Positions 16,863-26,469 are shown, numbered from the stretch's first letter. The stretch: 64,000 nucleotides of DNA from an uncultured Acidimicrobiales bacterium (GCA_938021675.1 CALIFY010000038.1:1-64000), one strand, 5' to 3'. The notes: generated by a model not told the origin, from the sequence alone. Numbers and translations are program-made.

Positions 16863-17232
16863 TTACAGTTGCCGGACGGTTTCCTTTGCGTGCCAGGCCG
16901 TGCGGACTACGGACCGTGGGGTCGCCGGCAGCGAGCAGTCCGAGCAGCTTCGACCGGCCGTTGTCGTTGACGCGTTCATCACCCCGCGTGAGGAGTCGTC
17001 GGGCAGTATCGTGTCGAACACTTTGCGGTAAGGGGCCCGACAGATCCAGCATCGCCCACCGGACCCGGTCACGCCATACATGGGGCTGGGCGGGAGTCAT
17101 GCTGCCGGGGACGAGCACTCAGAACAGGCCGACTGCGGTCCTCTCAATTCGGTGACGACGCGCACACCGTCACCATCGTCGGCTGCTCTGACCGCCCTCA
17201 CATCGGGCAGACCGGCAAGAACTTCACAGACG
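16863..17232 (-). pseudogene. Decayed ISL3-family-like transposase remnant
   Basis: Pieces in different minus-strand frames together resemble an ISL3 transposase. The first (about 17232-17119) reads CEVLAGLPDVRAVRAADDGD and then a CSEC finger, as in the N-terminal zinc part. The second (about 17079-16917) contains VWRDRVRWAMLDL, LLTRGDERV and LLGLLAAGDP. After a frameshift the third (about 16904-16863) continues VRTAWHAKETVRQL and stops. The catalytic DDE core is missing, so this is a non-functional remnant with internal deletion. The family name rests on remembered motif resemblance. Confidence 0.55.
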
Positions 17233-17733
17233 TTAGGGTCCAGTTTCCACAGAGGTTCCCCGAGACTCTAGCTGGATTGGATCGAACTTTTGCGCGCACG
17301 GCCACTTCACCCGATATGAGCCCGGGGCATTTTTTGCTTCGACGAAGCAGGAAGGATTGGATTTACCAGTCTCCTCATTATAGAAACTCGACCCGTCAAG
17401 GAAGGGATGGCAGAAATCTTCTCCTACATACGGGCATGTGGTAACGGCCTCAAAGAAGTGTCTGTTTCCGCCGTCCTGGAAAAAGAACTTTTCGCAAGCC
17501 TCAAAAAAACCATTGTTTGAATAGGTGACCATCGCTAAATTTTTCTCTTCGAGGGACAGAATGCAAACAATCTGTCGATACGAAGAATCAGCGCTAACCA
17601 TCGACGTCGACACCCCTACGACAGACAAGATCAACACGCCAACCAAACCAGAAACGACCTTAAAAGTCGCCGACCGACCGAACCGATCACTAGAAGCGTC
17701 TTTCGAACCCCGATCCCGCATCTTCAAACCCAT
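17233..17733 (-). CDS. Small exported six-cysteine protein, paralogue of the first gene
   Basis: 166 residues from an ATG at 17733 with GAGGAG eight bases upstream; the longer frame to 17844 is unlikely. N-terminal charged residues, then FGRSATFKVVSGLVGVLILSVVGV, look like a signal peptide or anchor, followed by a mature domain with six cysteines. The cysteine order and the FFFQDGGN block match the gene at 2-469, including 19 residues between Cys2 and Cys3. No known domain was recognised. The region has lower GC than the flanking operons, and its 3' end abuts the transposase remnant, so mobilisation is plausible. Confidence 0.75.
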   Translation of the reverse strand: MGLKMRDRGSKDASSDRFGRSATFKVVSGLVGVLILSVVGVSTSMVSADSSYRQIVCILSLEEKNLAMVTYSNNGFFEACEKFFFQDGGNRHFFEAVTTCPYVGEDFCHPFLDGSSFYNEETGKSNPSCFVEAKNAPGSYRVKWPCAQKFDPIQLESRGTSVETGP

Positions 17734-18258
17734 CTCAACCACTCCTCGTTTTCCTGCAGAGGCAACCGGGCCATCGCCACGACGAACCGCACCGTTGCGA
17801 CCACCTGTCCCCCCAACAGACCGATCATCACGCACCCATGACAAACATCACACAAGACACCACCGCTACCTCCGGGTTGCCAGCCCCGTGAATTTCCGCT
17901 TAGTCGGAACCAGCTGTATAGGAATGAATCAACTGGCCACCCTGCGAACGTAAGAAAGCCGGCCAGGTAGGCGTCCTACTAAGAGATCAGCCGTGCGTCA
18001 GCCAAGATACTTGCTCTTCAGTTCGGTCTCTTAGGCATTGCGTTTCGCAAAAAAGACTAACAGTGCGGCAATTACTGTCGGACCGACAACCACCAAAGCA
18101 ACTATGAAGCACATCAAATAGGTTGCGACGCAGTAAACCAAAAACGCCCAACCCTATGGAAGGGAAGAACGAACGATTCAAGACCGCGACAAACAGACCG
18201 TAGCGTCGAATGGACAAACGACGATACTGCAAATTTGCGAGATCACTCAATCAATGAG
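17734..18258. other. Low-GC intergenic region
   Basis: 525 bases with lower GC than the surroundings. It should hold the promoter of the Cys-rich gene at its left end. The only candidate coding element is a short hydrophobic frame (18031-18141). No hairpin followed by a T tract was found after trpE. Confidence 0.5.
18031..18141 (-). CDS. Candidate tiny single-pass membrane peptide
   Basis: A TTG-to-TAA frame of 36 codons reading VYCVATYLMCFIVALVVVG and ending in FFAKRNA. This is a plausible transmembrane helix with a positive C-terminus. There is no clear ribosome-binding site and the frame is closed just upstream by TAG, so it may be a decayed fragment or chance. It is reported because the hydrophobic composition is unusual for a random frame. 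Confidence 0.22.
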   Translation of the reverse strand: MVYCVATYLMCFIVALVVVGPTVIAALLVFFAKRNA

Positions 18259-19800
18259 TCAACTAGCGGTCGATCGGCGATGGTTGGACATCGCTCTGGC
18301 CGGTTCGATGGCGGCGAGCAGGGCCTTCGCTTTGTTCCAGCACTCAAGGTTCTCAAGCTCGGCGACACTATCAGCAACGACGCCGGCACCGGCCTGAACC
18401 GCCGCACGTTCCGGGATTCGCCCCGGACCACAAAACATGGTTCGAATAGTGATTGCGGTGTCTAGATTGCCCGAAAAGTCCAGGTAACCGACAACTCCAG
18501 CGTATGGGCCACGTTTACTGGGCTCCAGCTCATCGATGATCTCCATGGCTCTCACTTTTGGGGCACCGGTCACCGTTCCGGCCGGCAGCGTGGCCCGAAG
18601 CACGTCGATCACCGACGCGCCGTCGGCCAACCGGCCAGACACCTGGGAGGTGAGGTGCATCACATGGCTGTACCGTTCAAGCGCCATCATCTCGTCGACC
18701 TGTAACGAGCCATATTCGACCACCCGGCCAAGGTCGTTACGGGCAAGATCGACGAGCATCACGTGCTCGGCCCGTTCTTTGGGGTCCTCTGCCAGCTCGG
18801 CGGCCATCAACCGGTCATGCTCCTCGGTTCGACCCCGTCGCCTGGTACCGGCGATCGGCCGCGAGATGACACGCCCGTCCTGCACTTGCACGAGAGGCTC
18901 CGGCGAGCAGCCGACGATGGTCAACTGAGGCTGGCGGATGAAGTACATGTACGGGCTCGGATTGAGCTGACGAAGCGCCCGGTAAACGTCGAGTGGCTCG
19001 GCCCGTAGATCGATATCGAAACGTTTCGACAACACGACCTGGAAAATGTCGCCCGCTCGAACGTACTCTTTCGCGGCCTCTACTGCAGCCATGTACATAT
19101 CCGAGCTGATAGACGTGGCAAACGAATCCGGATCTAGACCATCGTCGATATCGCCGATATCAGGAGTTGCCAGCATCGGCTCGGCCAAGGGCCGAGCCCC
19201 GTCGGCGGCCAATTGATCGAGCCGCGCTACCGCGTCGTCGTAGGCCGCGTCGATACTCGACTCGCTCTCATCGTCGCCCAATAGTGCAACCGACACCAGG
19301 GTCACACGTTGCCGCCAATGATCGAAGACCGCAAGATCGCCGATCACGTCGAGAACGGCATCGGGGAAACCGGCCTCGTCGGTTGGAACATCTGGAAGGT
19401 GCTCCACTTCCCGCACGACGTCGTACCCCAGGTAGCCGACGAGACCAGCGGTCAACGGCGGCAGGTCGGGCAAACGGGGAGCGCGGTATCGATCGAGTAA
19501 GGCCTCCACAACGGCCAACACCCCCCGATTCGTCGGCAGGTCGGTGTCGGGCAGCGAACCAACGATCTCAACGTCGTTGCCCCTGGCGACCAACGATGCG
19601 TGAGGACGGCGTCCGACGAAACTGAACCGGCTCCAACGCTCCCCGTTCTCCACCGACTCAAGGCAGAAGCCAGGCTGTTCGCCGACACAACGGAGATAGG
19701 CGGCAAGCGGTGTCGTCAGATCGGCAAGCAGTTCCCGGTGGACGGGAATGGCCCGATACTCGCGGGCCAAGGTTCGGAACTGGTCTCGGGATGTTGTCAT
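18259..19800 (-). CDS. trpE: Anthranilate synthase component I
   Basis: 513 residues, chorismate-binding enzyme making anthranilate with TrpG. The N-terminal feedback-site region contains CLESVENGERWSRFSFVG, corresponding to the LLES motif where tryptophan binds. The C-terminal core has LSKRFD, LNPSPYMYFIR, RPIAGTRRRG, LVDLARNDLGRV and GAPKVRAMEIID. ATG 19800 is chosen because an upstream GTG (19863) would overlap hisI. It follows hisI after 25 bp, the common actinobacterial hisI-trpE order. No trpG is present here. Confidence 0.94.
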   Translation of the reverse strand: MTTSRDQFRTLAREYRAIPVHRELLADLTTPLAAYLRCVGEQPGFCLESVENGERWSRFSFVGRRPHASLVARGNDVEIVGSLPDTDLPTNRGVLAVVEALLDRYRAPRLPDLPPLTAGLVGYLGYDVVREVEHLPDVPTDEAGFPDAVLDVIGDLAVFDHWRQRVTLVSVALLGDDESESSIDAAYDDAVARLDQLAADGARPLAEPMLATPDIGDIDDGLDPDSFATSISSDMYMAAVEAAKEYVRAGDIFQVVLSKRFDIDLRAEPLDVYRALRQLNPSPYMYFIRQPQLTIVGCSPEPLVQVQDGRVISRPIAGTRRRGRTEEHDRLMAAELAEDPKERAEHVMLVDLARNDLGRVVEYGSLQVDEMMALERYSHVMHLTSQVSGRLADGASVIDVLRATLPAGTVTGAPKVRAMEIIDELEPSKRGPYAGVVGYLDFSGNLDTAITIRTMFCGPGRIPERAAVQAGAGVVADSVAELENLECWNKAKALLAAIEPARAMSNHRRSTAS

Positions 19801-19825
19801 GGCGCGAGCTCGATCGGCCCGCCGC

Positions 19826-20182
19826 TCACGATCCGAAGGGTCGGTAGAAGCACGAGTACTCACCGGTGTGGCAAGCTCCGTCCCCTTCCTGTTCAACCTG
19901 AAACAGGAGCGTGTCGCCGTCGCAATCGAAGCTGGCGTTACGGATCCACTGCCGATCGCCAGACGTGTCTCCCTTGCGCCACACTTCCTGGCGCGACCGG
20001 CTCCAGAAGACGGTCCGTCCTTCGGTCAGCGACATATCGAGGGTCTCGGCGTTCATCCATGCCATCATCAACACTTGTCCAGACTCGTGGTCTTGGACGA
20101 CGGCGGCGACAAGACCATCATCGTTGTAGCGGACGGCCTCCCGTTGTTCTGGCGTTGCATCGATCGGTGTTGCGTCTGGCAT
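19826..20182 (-). CDS. hisI: Phosphoribosyl-AMP cyclohydrolase
   Basis: 118 residues from the first ATG (20182); a TTG at 20245 would add 21 residues. It opens the adenine ring of PR-AMP in histidine synthesis. Motifs are [27 protein letters not shown] and the zinc/magnesium ligands in [21 protein letters not shown]. It is followed by trpE and preceded, unusually, by a GroES-like gene rather than hisF. Confidence 0.93.
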   Translation of the reverse strand: MPDATPIDATPEQREAVRYNDDGLVAAVVQDHESGQVLMMAWMNAETLDMSLTEGRTVFWSRSRQEVWRKGDTSGDRQWIRNASFDCDGDTLLFQVEQEGDGACHTGEYSCFYRPFGS

Positions 20183-20262
20183 GGGAGGGAGGATATCGCG
20201 ATGGTTAGAGGCCGACGGCGGAAATTCGGCCGTCGGTTCTGCCAAAGAAACGGTCGGAACGA

Positions 20263-20664
20263 CTAAAGATAGAGACCGGTGTGCGATGAATCGAGGCGTT
20301 CGGCAGCCACTGCGTGGATGTCACGTTCGCGAAGGATGATGTAGTCGTGACCACCGACCTCGACCTCGTATCGATCCTCCGGATTGAACAAGACGCGATC
20401 GCCGACCTCCATTGAACGAACACTCGAACCGGCTCCCACCACTTCAGCCCACGTCAGCCGCTTACCGACCTGAGCCGTGGCCGGGATCAGAATGCCACCG
20501 GTCGACTTACGTTCGCCGTCTGGACCCTCGAGCTGGACGAGGATTCGGTCGTTCAACATCTTGATCGGCAACCGGTCCCGATCCTTTTTCGAGCGGGGAG
20601 CGGGAGAAGGCAGATCCTCCGCCGCCGTTTCCCCACCGGTTGTCACCGACTCTGATGCTGACAA
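20263..20664 (-). CDS. GroES-like co-chaperonin with N-terminal extension
   Basis: 133 residues. A Cpn10 domain (about 35-120) begins [12 protein letters not shown] and has the mobile-loop equivalent [15 protein letters not shown], which in GroES contacts GroEL. It also has [19 protein letters not shown] and [10 protein letters not shown]. An extra N-terminal part of about 33 residues and a C-terminal tail of about 12 are longer than in ordinary GroES. The TTG start at 20664 has GGAGA six bases upstream. It lies between hisF and hisI on the same strand with 80-84-bp gaps. No groEL is in the window, so it may be a second, specialised GroES. Confidence 0.8.
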   Translation of the reverse strand: MSASESVTTGGETAAEDLPSPAPRSKKDRDRLPIKMLNDRILVQLEGPDGERKSTGGILIPATAQVGKRLTWAEVVGAGSSVRSMEVGDRVLFNPEDRYEVEVGGHDYIILRERDIHAVAAERLDSSHTGLYL

Positions 20665-20748
20665 GATGACTCTCCAACAACGCGATCGTCCACTCCCTAC
20701 GAGCTGCAAGGAGATCGACAAGGGTAGGCGGCACGAACGGCCAGGCCA

Positions 20749-21570
20749 CTACCCTGGCCCAGGTACCGCACCGGTTACCGATGGACGAACCGAAATCCCG
20801 GCGCTACGAAGTGCCGACTTAGCGTCGGCCACCGTTGCCTCGCCGAAGTGAAAGATGCTGGCGGCAAGAACGGCGTCGGCAGAGCCTTTTGTCACTCCGG
20901 CCGCCAGATCTTCGACACTGCCGACGCCGCCCGAGGCGATGACGGGGACCGTCACCCGATCGGCAACCGCTCGTGTCATCTCGTGATCGAACCCTTCCCG
21001 AGTTCCGTCTCGGTCCATAGAGGTCAACAGAATCTCCCCGGCCCCAAGCTCGACCACTCGTTCCGCCCAAGCGACGACATCGATCCCGGCCGGCCGACGA
21101 CCACCATGGGTGTACACCTCGAAACCAGACGGAAACCGGGAAGATGCCTCGCTGGACCGGTCTTGTTCCGGACGACGGCCATCGATGGCCACAACGCAGC
21201 ACTGGGCCCCAAACTCGGCGGAGATCTCGCTTACCAGTTCTGGACGGTCGACCGCAGCCGAGTTGACAGACACTTTGTCCGCCCCGGCTCGCAGCAACTT
21301 TCGGGCATCATCGACCGAGCGAATACCACCACCGATGGTGAACGGAATGAACACCTGCTCGGACACTGCGGCGGCCATGGACACCGTGGTCTCTCGCTCT
21401 TCATGGGTCGCCCCAATGTCGAGGAACACCAGCTCATCAGCGCCTTGGGCGTCGTAGATGGCGGCGAGTTCGACCGGATCCCCGGCATCGCGAAGATCCA
21501 CGAAGTTTACCCCCTTGACCACTCGACCTCCGGAGACGTCAAGACACGGGATGACGCGCACAACCCTCAC
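20749..21570 (-). CDS. hisF: Imidazole glycerol phosphate synthase, cyclase subunit
   Basis: 273 residues from a GTG (21570) preceded by GAGG. The TIM barrel starts [18 protein letters not shown] (catalytic Asp in CLDV). It continues with [24 protein letters not shown] and [15 protein letters not shown] (second catalytic Asp). It works with HisH, whose ammonia it uses. About 10 extra residues after ISVRPSV extend the C-terminus. It follows hisA after 19 bp. Confidence 0.95.
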   Translation of the reverse strand: MRVVRVIPCLDVSGGRVVKGVNFVDLRDAGDPVELAAIYDAQGADELVFLDIGATHEERETTVSMAAAVSEQVFIPFTIGGGIRSVDDARKLLRAGADKVSVNSAAVDRPELVSEISAEFGAQCCVVAIDGRRPEQDRSSEASSRFPSGFEVYTHGGRRPAGIDVVAWAERVVELGAGEILLTSMDRDGTREGFDHEMTRAVADRVTVPVIASGGVGSVEDLAAGVTKGSADAVLAASIFHFGEATVADAKSALRSAGISVRPSVTGAVPGPG

Positions 21571-21589
21571 TTCGAACCTCGCTCCGCTG

Positions 21590-22363
21590 TCATCTCTCGA
21601 CTCTCCCACCGTTCAGGGCGGCCAGCGCCGACCCCACCGTCACCGAGCCCTCGTACAACGCTCGGCCAACGATGACCCCGGCGAACGACCGGGGGACCCC
21701 GTCGACGTCGGCCGAGATGCCAGCAAGAGTCTTCAGATGTTCGGCCGAGCCGACACCCCCAGACGCCACGACCGGGATCGACGTGGTAGCCAACAGGGCG
21801 GACAGGCCGTCGACGTCGGGCCCGGCCAAGGTTCCATCTCGACTGATTTCGGTGACAACTAAGGCATCGACACCGGCCGCCGCGAATTGGTGGGCCATCT
21901 CCGACACGGTTTTGCCGGTGTGTTCGGTCCAGCCATGGGTTGCCACCTCTCCCCCGTTGGCGTCGAGACCAACCGCTACCCGGTGCCCATCGTGACACAG
22001 TTGGTCCACCAACTCCGGTTGCTCGATGGCTGCGGTACCGACTACCACTCGCCACACACCAAGATCGAACAGCGCTCCGGCCGCCTCAACCGATCGGACC
22101 CCACCGCCGACTTGGACCGGGACATCAACCGCGTCGCAGATCGAACCTATTACCGGACGGTTGGTCGGCTCGCCGGTCCGGGCGGCGTCCAAATCGACGA
22201 CGTGAAGCACCTCGGCGCCCTCGGCGACGAACGCCGATGCCTGAGCAACGGGGTCGTCCGCATAGGTCGTTTCCTGGTCGTAGTCGCCCTGATAGAGACG
22301 GACACAGCGACCACCGCGTAAATCTATAGCAGGGAACAACACCGGGCTCGGTGGCAGGGTCAT
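21590..22363 (-). CDS. hisA: ProFAR isomerase
   Basis: 257 residues. The N-terminus [21 protein letters not shown] has the catalytic Asp, followed by VQVGGGVRS and [15 protein letters not shown] with the second Asp. It isomerises ProFAR to PRFAR. ATG 22363 overlaps the hisH stop by 4 nt. Actinobacterial HisA may also act as PriA, doing the TrpF reaction. A dedicated trpF exists in this window, so a single-function HisA is likely here (inference). Confidence 0.95.
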   Translation of the reverse strand: MTLPPSPVLFPAIDLRGGRCVRLYQGDYDQETTYADDPVAQASAFVAEGAEVLHVVDLDAARTGEPTNRPVIGSICDAVDVPVQVGGGVRSVEAAGALFDLGVWRVVVGTAAIEQPELVDQLCHDGHRVAVGLDANGGEVATHGWTEHTGKTVSEMAHQFAAAGVDALVVTEISRDGTLAGPDVDGLSALLATTSIPVVASGGVGSAEHLKTLAGISADVDGVPRSFAGVIVGRALYEGSVTVGSALAALNGGRVER

Positions 22364-22992
22364 GCTGAACTCCGACAAAGGTCGACAAAATTGGAAAGTA
22401 GCCGCAGACCGGCGGTCGCTGACTTCTCCGGATGGAACTGCGTGGCGTAGACGTTGTCTTTTGCCGCGGCGGCGACGATGGACCCGCCATAGTCGGTCGT
22501 AGCGATGACGTCGGACGACATCTCCGGAGCCAAGCTGTGCACAAAGTAGACCCATGACTCATCGAGGCCAGCCAGCAGCGGGTGGTCTTCACAGCGCAAC
22601 TGGTTCCACTGCATCTGAGGTCGTTTGACCGTCTCGGGGAGCCACTGAATCTGACCGGAAAGCAGTCCGAGCCCATCGACCGTCGGCGCTTCGGCCGACC
22701 CCTGGTACAGCATCTGCATGCCGACACAAATGCCGATGAAGGGCTGTCCTCTCTCGGCTACCTTTATCGCCTGATCGGCCAATCCGGTCCGGACGAGCGC
22801 ATCCATCGAGGCGCCAAAATGCCCGACGCCGGGCAGGACGACACCATCGGCGTGCTCGATCAGGTTCGGGTCGGCGGTGAGCGTCGCGTCGGCACCGACA
22901 TACTCCAATGCTTTCTGGGCGGAACGAAGGTTGCCGATGCCGTAGTCGAGAACCGCCAACCGAGGCGCTGTCGGCGAGGGGGCGTCGACCAC
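22360..22992 (-). CDS. hisH: Imidazole glycerol phosphate synthase, glutaminase subunit
   Basis: 210 residues, class I glutamine amidotransferase. Visible are LAVLDYGIGNLRS, LPGVGHFGASM, the nucleophile Cys in GICVGMQML and the His-Glu pair in QFHPEKS. The GTG start at 22992 overlaps the hisB stop (TAGTG). It supplies ammonia to HisF. Confidence 0.95.
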   Translation of the reverse strand: MVDAPSPTAPRLAVLDYGIGNLRSAQKALEYVGADATLTADPNLIEHADGVVLPGVGHFGASMDALVRTGLADQAIKVAERGQPFIGICVGMQMLYQGSAEAPTVDGLGLLSGQIQWLPETVKRPQMQWNQLRCEDHPLLAGLDESWVYFVHSLAPEMSSDVIATTDYGGSIVAAAAKDNVYATQFHPEKSATAGLRLLSNFVDLCRSSA

Positions 22993-23600
22993 TACAACAC
23001 TTCTTTCGTCGATGGAATATCTTCCCCCTCGATGCGGACCGCGTCGCGCAAACAACGGGCGAGGCCTTTGAACGCAGCCTCGATGATGTGATGGACATTC
23101 CGGCCATGCTTGAGGGTGACATGAAGGGTAATACCGGCATTGGCAGCGAAACTTTGCATCGCATGCTCGGCCAGCGAAGGGTCGAACGGCGGCGTTCCGA
23201 GCGGTACCGCTTGTGGCAGTTCCACGTTCCATACAAAAAACGGTCGGCCGGAAAGGTCGAGCGCCACTTCGACCAATGCTTCGTCGAGGGGATACAGACC
23301 ACTGGCGAACCGACGGACACCCGCCTTATCGCCCAACGCCTCAGCGAACGCCTGCCCTAGCAAGATTGCGCTGTCTTCTACCGTATGGTGACTGTCCACC
23401 TCGAGATCGCCCTCGGCCTTGATCGCCAAATCGAAGCCGCCGTGACGGCCGAGCTGATCGAGCATGTGATCGAAGAAGGGAAGCCCGGTCGATATCTCGG
23501 TCCGGCCAGAGCCGTCGAGATCGAGGCTGACATCGACCGAGGTCTCCGCCGTGGATCGGGAGGCAGTACTTATTCTTGTCGCAGTGCTTCTTGTCGTCAT
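22992..23600 (-). CDS. hisB: Imidazoleglycerol-phosphate dehydratase
   Basis: 202 residues, monofunctional HisB. Metal-binding motifs are FFDHMLDQLGRHG, DSHHTVED, a DEAL element (DEALVEVALDLSGRPF) and RNVHHIIEAAFKGLARCLRDA. The start is ATG 23600 with a weak ribosome-binding site, 21 bp after hisC. Confidence 0.95.
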   Translation of the reverse strand: MTTRSTATRISTASRSTAETSVDVSLDLDGSGRTEISTGLPFFDHMLDQLGRHGGFDLAIKAEGDLEVDSHHTVEDSAILLGQAFAEALGDKAGVRRFASGLYPLDEALVEVALDLSGRPFFVWNVELPQAVPLGTPPFDPSLAEHAMQSFAANAGITLHVTLKHGRNVHHIIEAAFKGLARCLRDAVRIEGEDIPSTKEVL

Positions 23601-23621
23601 GGAAACGTCCGGTCGGGAGAG

Positions 23622-24716
23622 CTATTCATGTCGTGGCGACTCCAGTATGTCGTCCAGGGCGTCGAGAAAACGACCGTTCTCCGCCGGCGTGCCGACCGTC
23701 ACCCGAAGACAGCCATCGAGATGTTCCCATCGTGCGGTGTTGCGCACCAGAATCGAGCGCTCGACCAATTCCTGCCAAACCAAGTCCCCGCTTCCACCTG
23801 GGCGAAACAGAACGAAGTTGGCGCCAGATGGCCACACCTCAACGCCGAGCCGGCGGAGACCAGCCTCGATTCGGCCACGTTCCTCAACGATCCCGGCAAC
23901 CCTGGCCGTCATGGCGTCTACAAACGACAGAGCGGCCAGACCGGCTGCCTGCTTCATGGCATCGAGATGATACGGGAGCACGACGAGATTCAGTTTTGCC
24001 ACAAGCCACGCCGGGCCGAGCAAGTAGCCAAGTCGGGCACCAGCCATGGCCCACGTCTTGGAGTACGTCTTTGTCACCACGAGGGGTACATCCTCGCCGA
24101 GGAGGGTCGTCGCCGACCACGGGGCGAACTCACCGTATGCCTCGTCGACCACCAGCAATCCGCCGGTCTCCGCTACCGCTTCCAGCACCGTCTCGACGGT
24201 TGCTCGCGGTTCGACGATGCCGGTGGGGTTGTTTGGCGAACACAGGAACGTCACAGCCGGACGGTCGGCTCGCACTGCGTCGGCGGCGGCGCCTGGATCG
24301 AGGGTGAAGTCACCGCGACGCGTCCTGCGCTTGGGCCTGGCGCCGGTGATGGTGGCCAAGTGTGAGTGGAGGGCGTAGGTCGGCTCGAAGCTCAAGGTGG
24401 TTCGTCCGGCGCCAGCGAACGTCAGCAGTACCGTTTGAAGTACTTCGTTCGATCCGTTCGCCGCAAACACCTGCTCTGGCCCCAGGTCGTACAGCGCACC
24501 GATCGCCGTCCGCAGGGCGATGGCGGATCGATCTGGGTAACGATGCCATTCCAAAGCCGAAACGGCATCGGCCACGGCTTGGGAAAACTCCGGTGGTGGT
24601 GCGCTCGGCGCCTCGTTGGTGTTGAGCCGAACGTCGACCTGGACCTGCGGAGAGTGATATCCCTCCAGGGTCACCAAATCATCTCGAACCGAAGGTCGCA
24701 GCACGGGACCGGTCAC
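23622..24716 (-). CDS. hisC: Histidinol-phosphate aminotransferase
   Basis: 364 residues, fold type I PLP enzyme. It has RLNTNEAP near the N-terminus, ANGSNEVLQ, SPNNPTG, VVDEAYGEF and the PLP lysine in TYSKTWAMAGARLGY, with Arg in GCLRVTVGT. The GTG start overlaps the hisD stop by 4 nt (GTGA). Confidence 0.95.
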   Translation of the reverse strand: MTGPVLRPSVRDDLVTLEGYHSPQVQVDVRLNTNEAPSAPPPEFSQAVADAVSALEWHRYPDRSAIALRTAIGALYDLGPEQVFAANGSNEVLQTVLLTFAGAGRTTLSFEPTYALHSHLATITGARPKRRTRRGDFTLDPGAAADAVRADRPAVTFLCSPNNPTGIVEPRATVETVLEAVAETGGLLVVDEAYGEFAPWSATTLLGEDVPLVVTKTYSKTWAMAGARLGYLLGPAWLVAKLNLVVLPYHLDAMKQAAGLAALSFVDAMTARVAGIVEERGRIEAGLRRLGVEVWPSGANFVLFRPGGSGDLVWQELVERSILVRNTARWEHLDGCLRVTVGTPAENGRFLDALDDILESPRHE

Positions 24717-26095
24717 CGATCAAGCCCCTCGGCGGTCGACCCATCATCGGCTGGCGCATCGTCAGTCCGATCTCCATCTACCGAAGCACTGGGAGCGGCG
24801 AGTGCTTCGAGTCGAAGCCGAACCGACTCGGCGTGGGCCGACAGCCCTTCCTGCTCGGCCATCGTTATGACATGGGGACCGAGCCGGGAGATCCCCTCTG
24901 CGGTCATCGTCACCACGTGATGGTCTTTCTGGAAATCCGACACGGTAAGGGCGCTGGAGAAACGGGCCGAACCGTAGGTGGGCAACACGTGACTCGGCCC
25001 CGCGAGATAATCTCCCACCGACGCTGGGGCCCAAGATCCACAGAAGATCGCACCTGCGTTGTCGACGACGCCGGCAAGCTTCGCCGCATCTTGACATTGC
25101 AGTTCGAGATGCTCGGGAGCTATCGCGTTGACCACCATCATCGCTTCGATCGGACCGTCGACCAGGGCGGCATAACCCCCCTCAGCCAGCGTGGCTCGGA
25201 TGTCATCACTCCGTGGCGAGGCCTCGACCAGTTCTTTCCCCCGGGCGCACACCGCGTCGGCCAACTCCTCATCCCAAGTGACCAGCCACGCCAGACCGTC
25301 CGGCCCGTGCTCGGCCTGCAGGATGACGTCGATGGCAACGTACTCGACGGTGGCAGTGTTATCGGCGACCACAACAACTTCGGATGGGCCAGCAAAGGCG
25401 GCGGCAACCCCCACATCGCCGGCGACTTCCTGCTTTGCCAATGCCACATAGACGTTGCCGGGTCCAGCAATCACATCGACAGCCGGTACCGACTCGGTCC
25501 CGTATGCCATGGCGGCGATGGCTTGAGCACCGCCGACGGCGAAGACTCGGGACACCCCGGAGAGCCGGGCCGCAGCCAACACCGAGGGGGCGATTCCGCC
25601 GTGTTCGGCGCTCGGCGGCACACACAAGATGATCTCCTCGACGCCGGCCGTCTTGGCCGGGACCGCGGTCATCAACACCGTCGACGGATACTCGGCCCTC
25701 CCGCCGGGAACATACAGTCCGGCACGGCGAACGGGTCGCTGGTAGGCGTCGATCCGAAGCCCAGGGCTCTCGACCACGGCCGGGGCGCGCAACTGGTGGG
25801 CGTGAAACCGGGCAATGCCTTCGATGGCGTGGTGAAACGCTTGGGCCAGCTCCGGGTCCAATGACTCGACCGCAGCGTCGAGTTGGGAGGCGGGCACTTC
25901 AACGGCATCGAGGTCAACCCGGTCGAACGATGCGGTCAGTTCGACGAGGGCATCGTCGCCCTCGGACCGAACCCGAGCGATCAGCTCACGGACCGCGGCC
26001 CGGGGTTCTTCCCCGGCGATTGTTGGGCGGGGCAGCTGGGAAGCGATTTCCGCTTCGGAACCACATTGCCCTCGGAGATCGAGACGGTTCAGCAC
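24713..26095 (-). CDS. hisD: Histidinol dehydrogenase
   Basis: 460 residues; oxidises histidinol to histidine in two NAD-dependent steps. Motifs are RRAGLYVPGGRAEYPSTVLM, DVIAGPGNVYVALAK, EHGPDGLAWL, AIAPEHLELQ, SVGDYLAGPSHVLPT and a conserved catalytic Glu-His region. The GTG at 26095 has AAAGGA upstream. Upstream extension of the frame is spurious. The C-terminus has an acidic tail of about 30 residues after LEALAAPS that overlaps the hisC start. It is the first gene of the his run. Confidence 0.95.
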   Translation of the reverse strand: MLNRLDLRGQCGSEAEIASQLPRPTIAGEEPRAAVRELIARVRSEGDDALVELTASFDRVDLDAVEVPASQLDAAVESLDPELAQAFHHAIEGIARFHAHQLRAPAVVESPGLRIDAYQRPVRRAGLYVPGGRAEYPSTVLMTAVPAKTAGVEEIILCVPPSAEHGGIAPSVLAAARLSGVSRVFAVGGAQAIAAMAYGTESVPAVDVIAGPGNVYVALAKQEVAGDVGVAAAFAGPSEVVVVADNTATVEYVAIDVILQAEHGPDGLAWLVTWDEELADAVCARGKELVEASPRSDDIRATLAEGGYAALVDGPIEAMMVVNAIAPEHLELQCQDAAKLAGVVDNAGAIFCGSWAPASVGDYLAGPSHVLPTYGSARFSSALTVSDFQKDHHVVTMTAEGISRLGPHVITMAEQEGLSAHAESVRLRLEALAAPSASVDGDRTDDAPADDGSTAEGLDR

Positions 26096-26213
26096 TGGAT
26101 ATGTCCTTTCCCGGAGCAGTAGCGCGGCCGACGCCCTCGCCTGCCCTCTATCGACGGTAGCGTGGGCGACCCGAGCTGGTACCTGAATTCGTCCGTGAGA
26201 GGAAATCGTCACC

Positions 26214-26402
26214 ATGCCCCTCGATACGAGCGCGCTGAGTGCCTTATCTGCGACCCTCGACGAACTTACGACCCGGTTAGGCGAGGTGTCCCGCGGCGCG
26301 GACCCTGAAGACGACGCGTTGTCCGATCTGCTCGAAGTGGAACGGCAACTGCAAACTTCAAGCCGAAGATTGACCAAGATAGTCACCCGTGTAACCCGCT
26401 GA
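26214..26402 (+). CDS. Small conserved-looking helical protein, unknown
   Basis: 62 residues beginning MPLDTSALSALSATLDEL, rich in Leu, Asp, Glu and Arg with heptad-like spacing, probably one or two helices or a short coiled coil. ATG 26214 is preceded by AGAGGA about 10 nt upstream. It is divergent from hisD and followed by a cluster of hairpins. No known family was recognised. Confidence 0.5.
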   Translation: MPLDTSALSALSATLDELTTRLGEVSRGADPEDDALSDLLEVERQLQTSSRRLTKIVTRVTR

Positions 26403-26469
26403 CATTCCGTCTTATGTGCACCAACAACAACGGGCAACGTTAGGCAAATTAGGTAAGGCCAAAAACAAC

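Noticed and set aside
17987-18250. 87-codon minus-strand frame
   Set aside because: Starts without a ribosome-binding site and has no recognisable composition; a different frame here gives the hydrophobic peptide.
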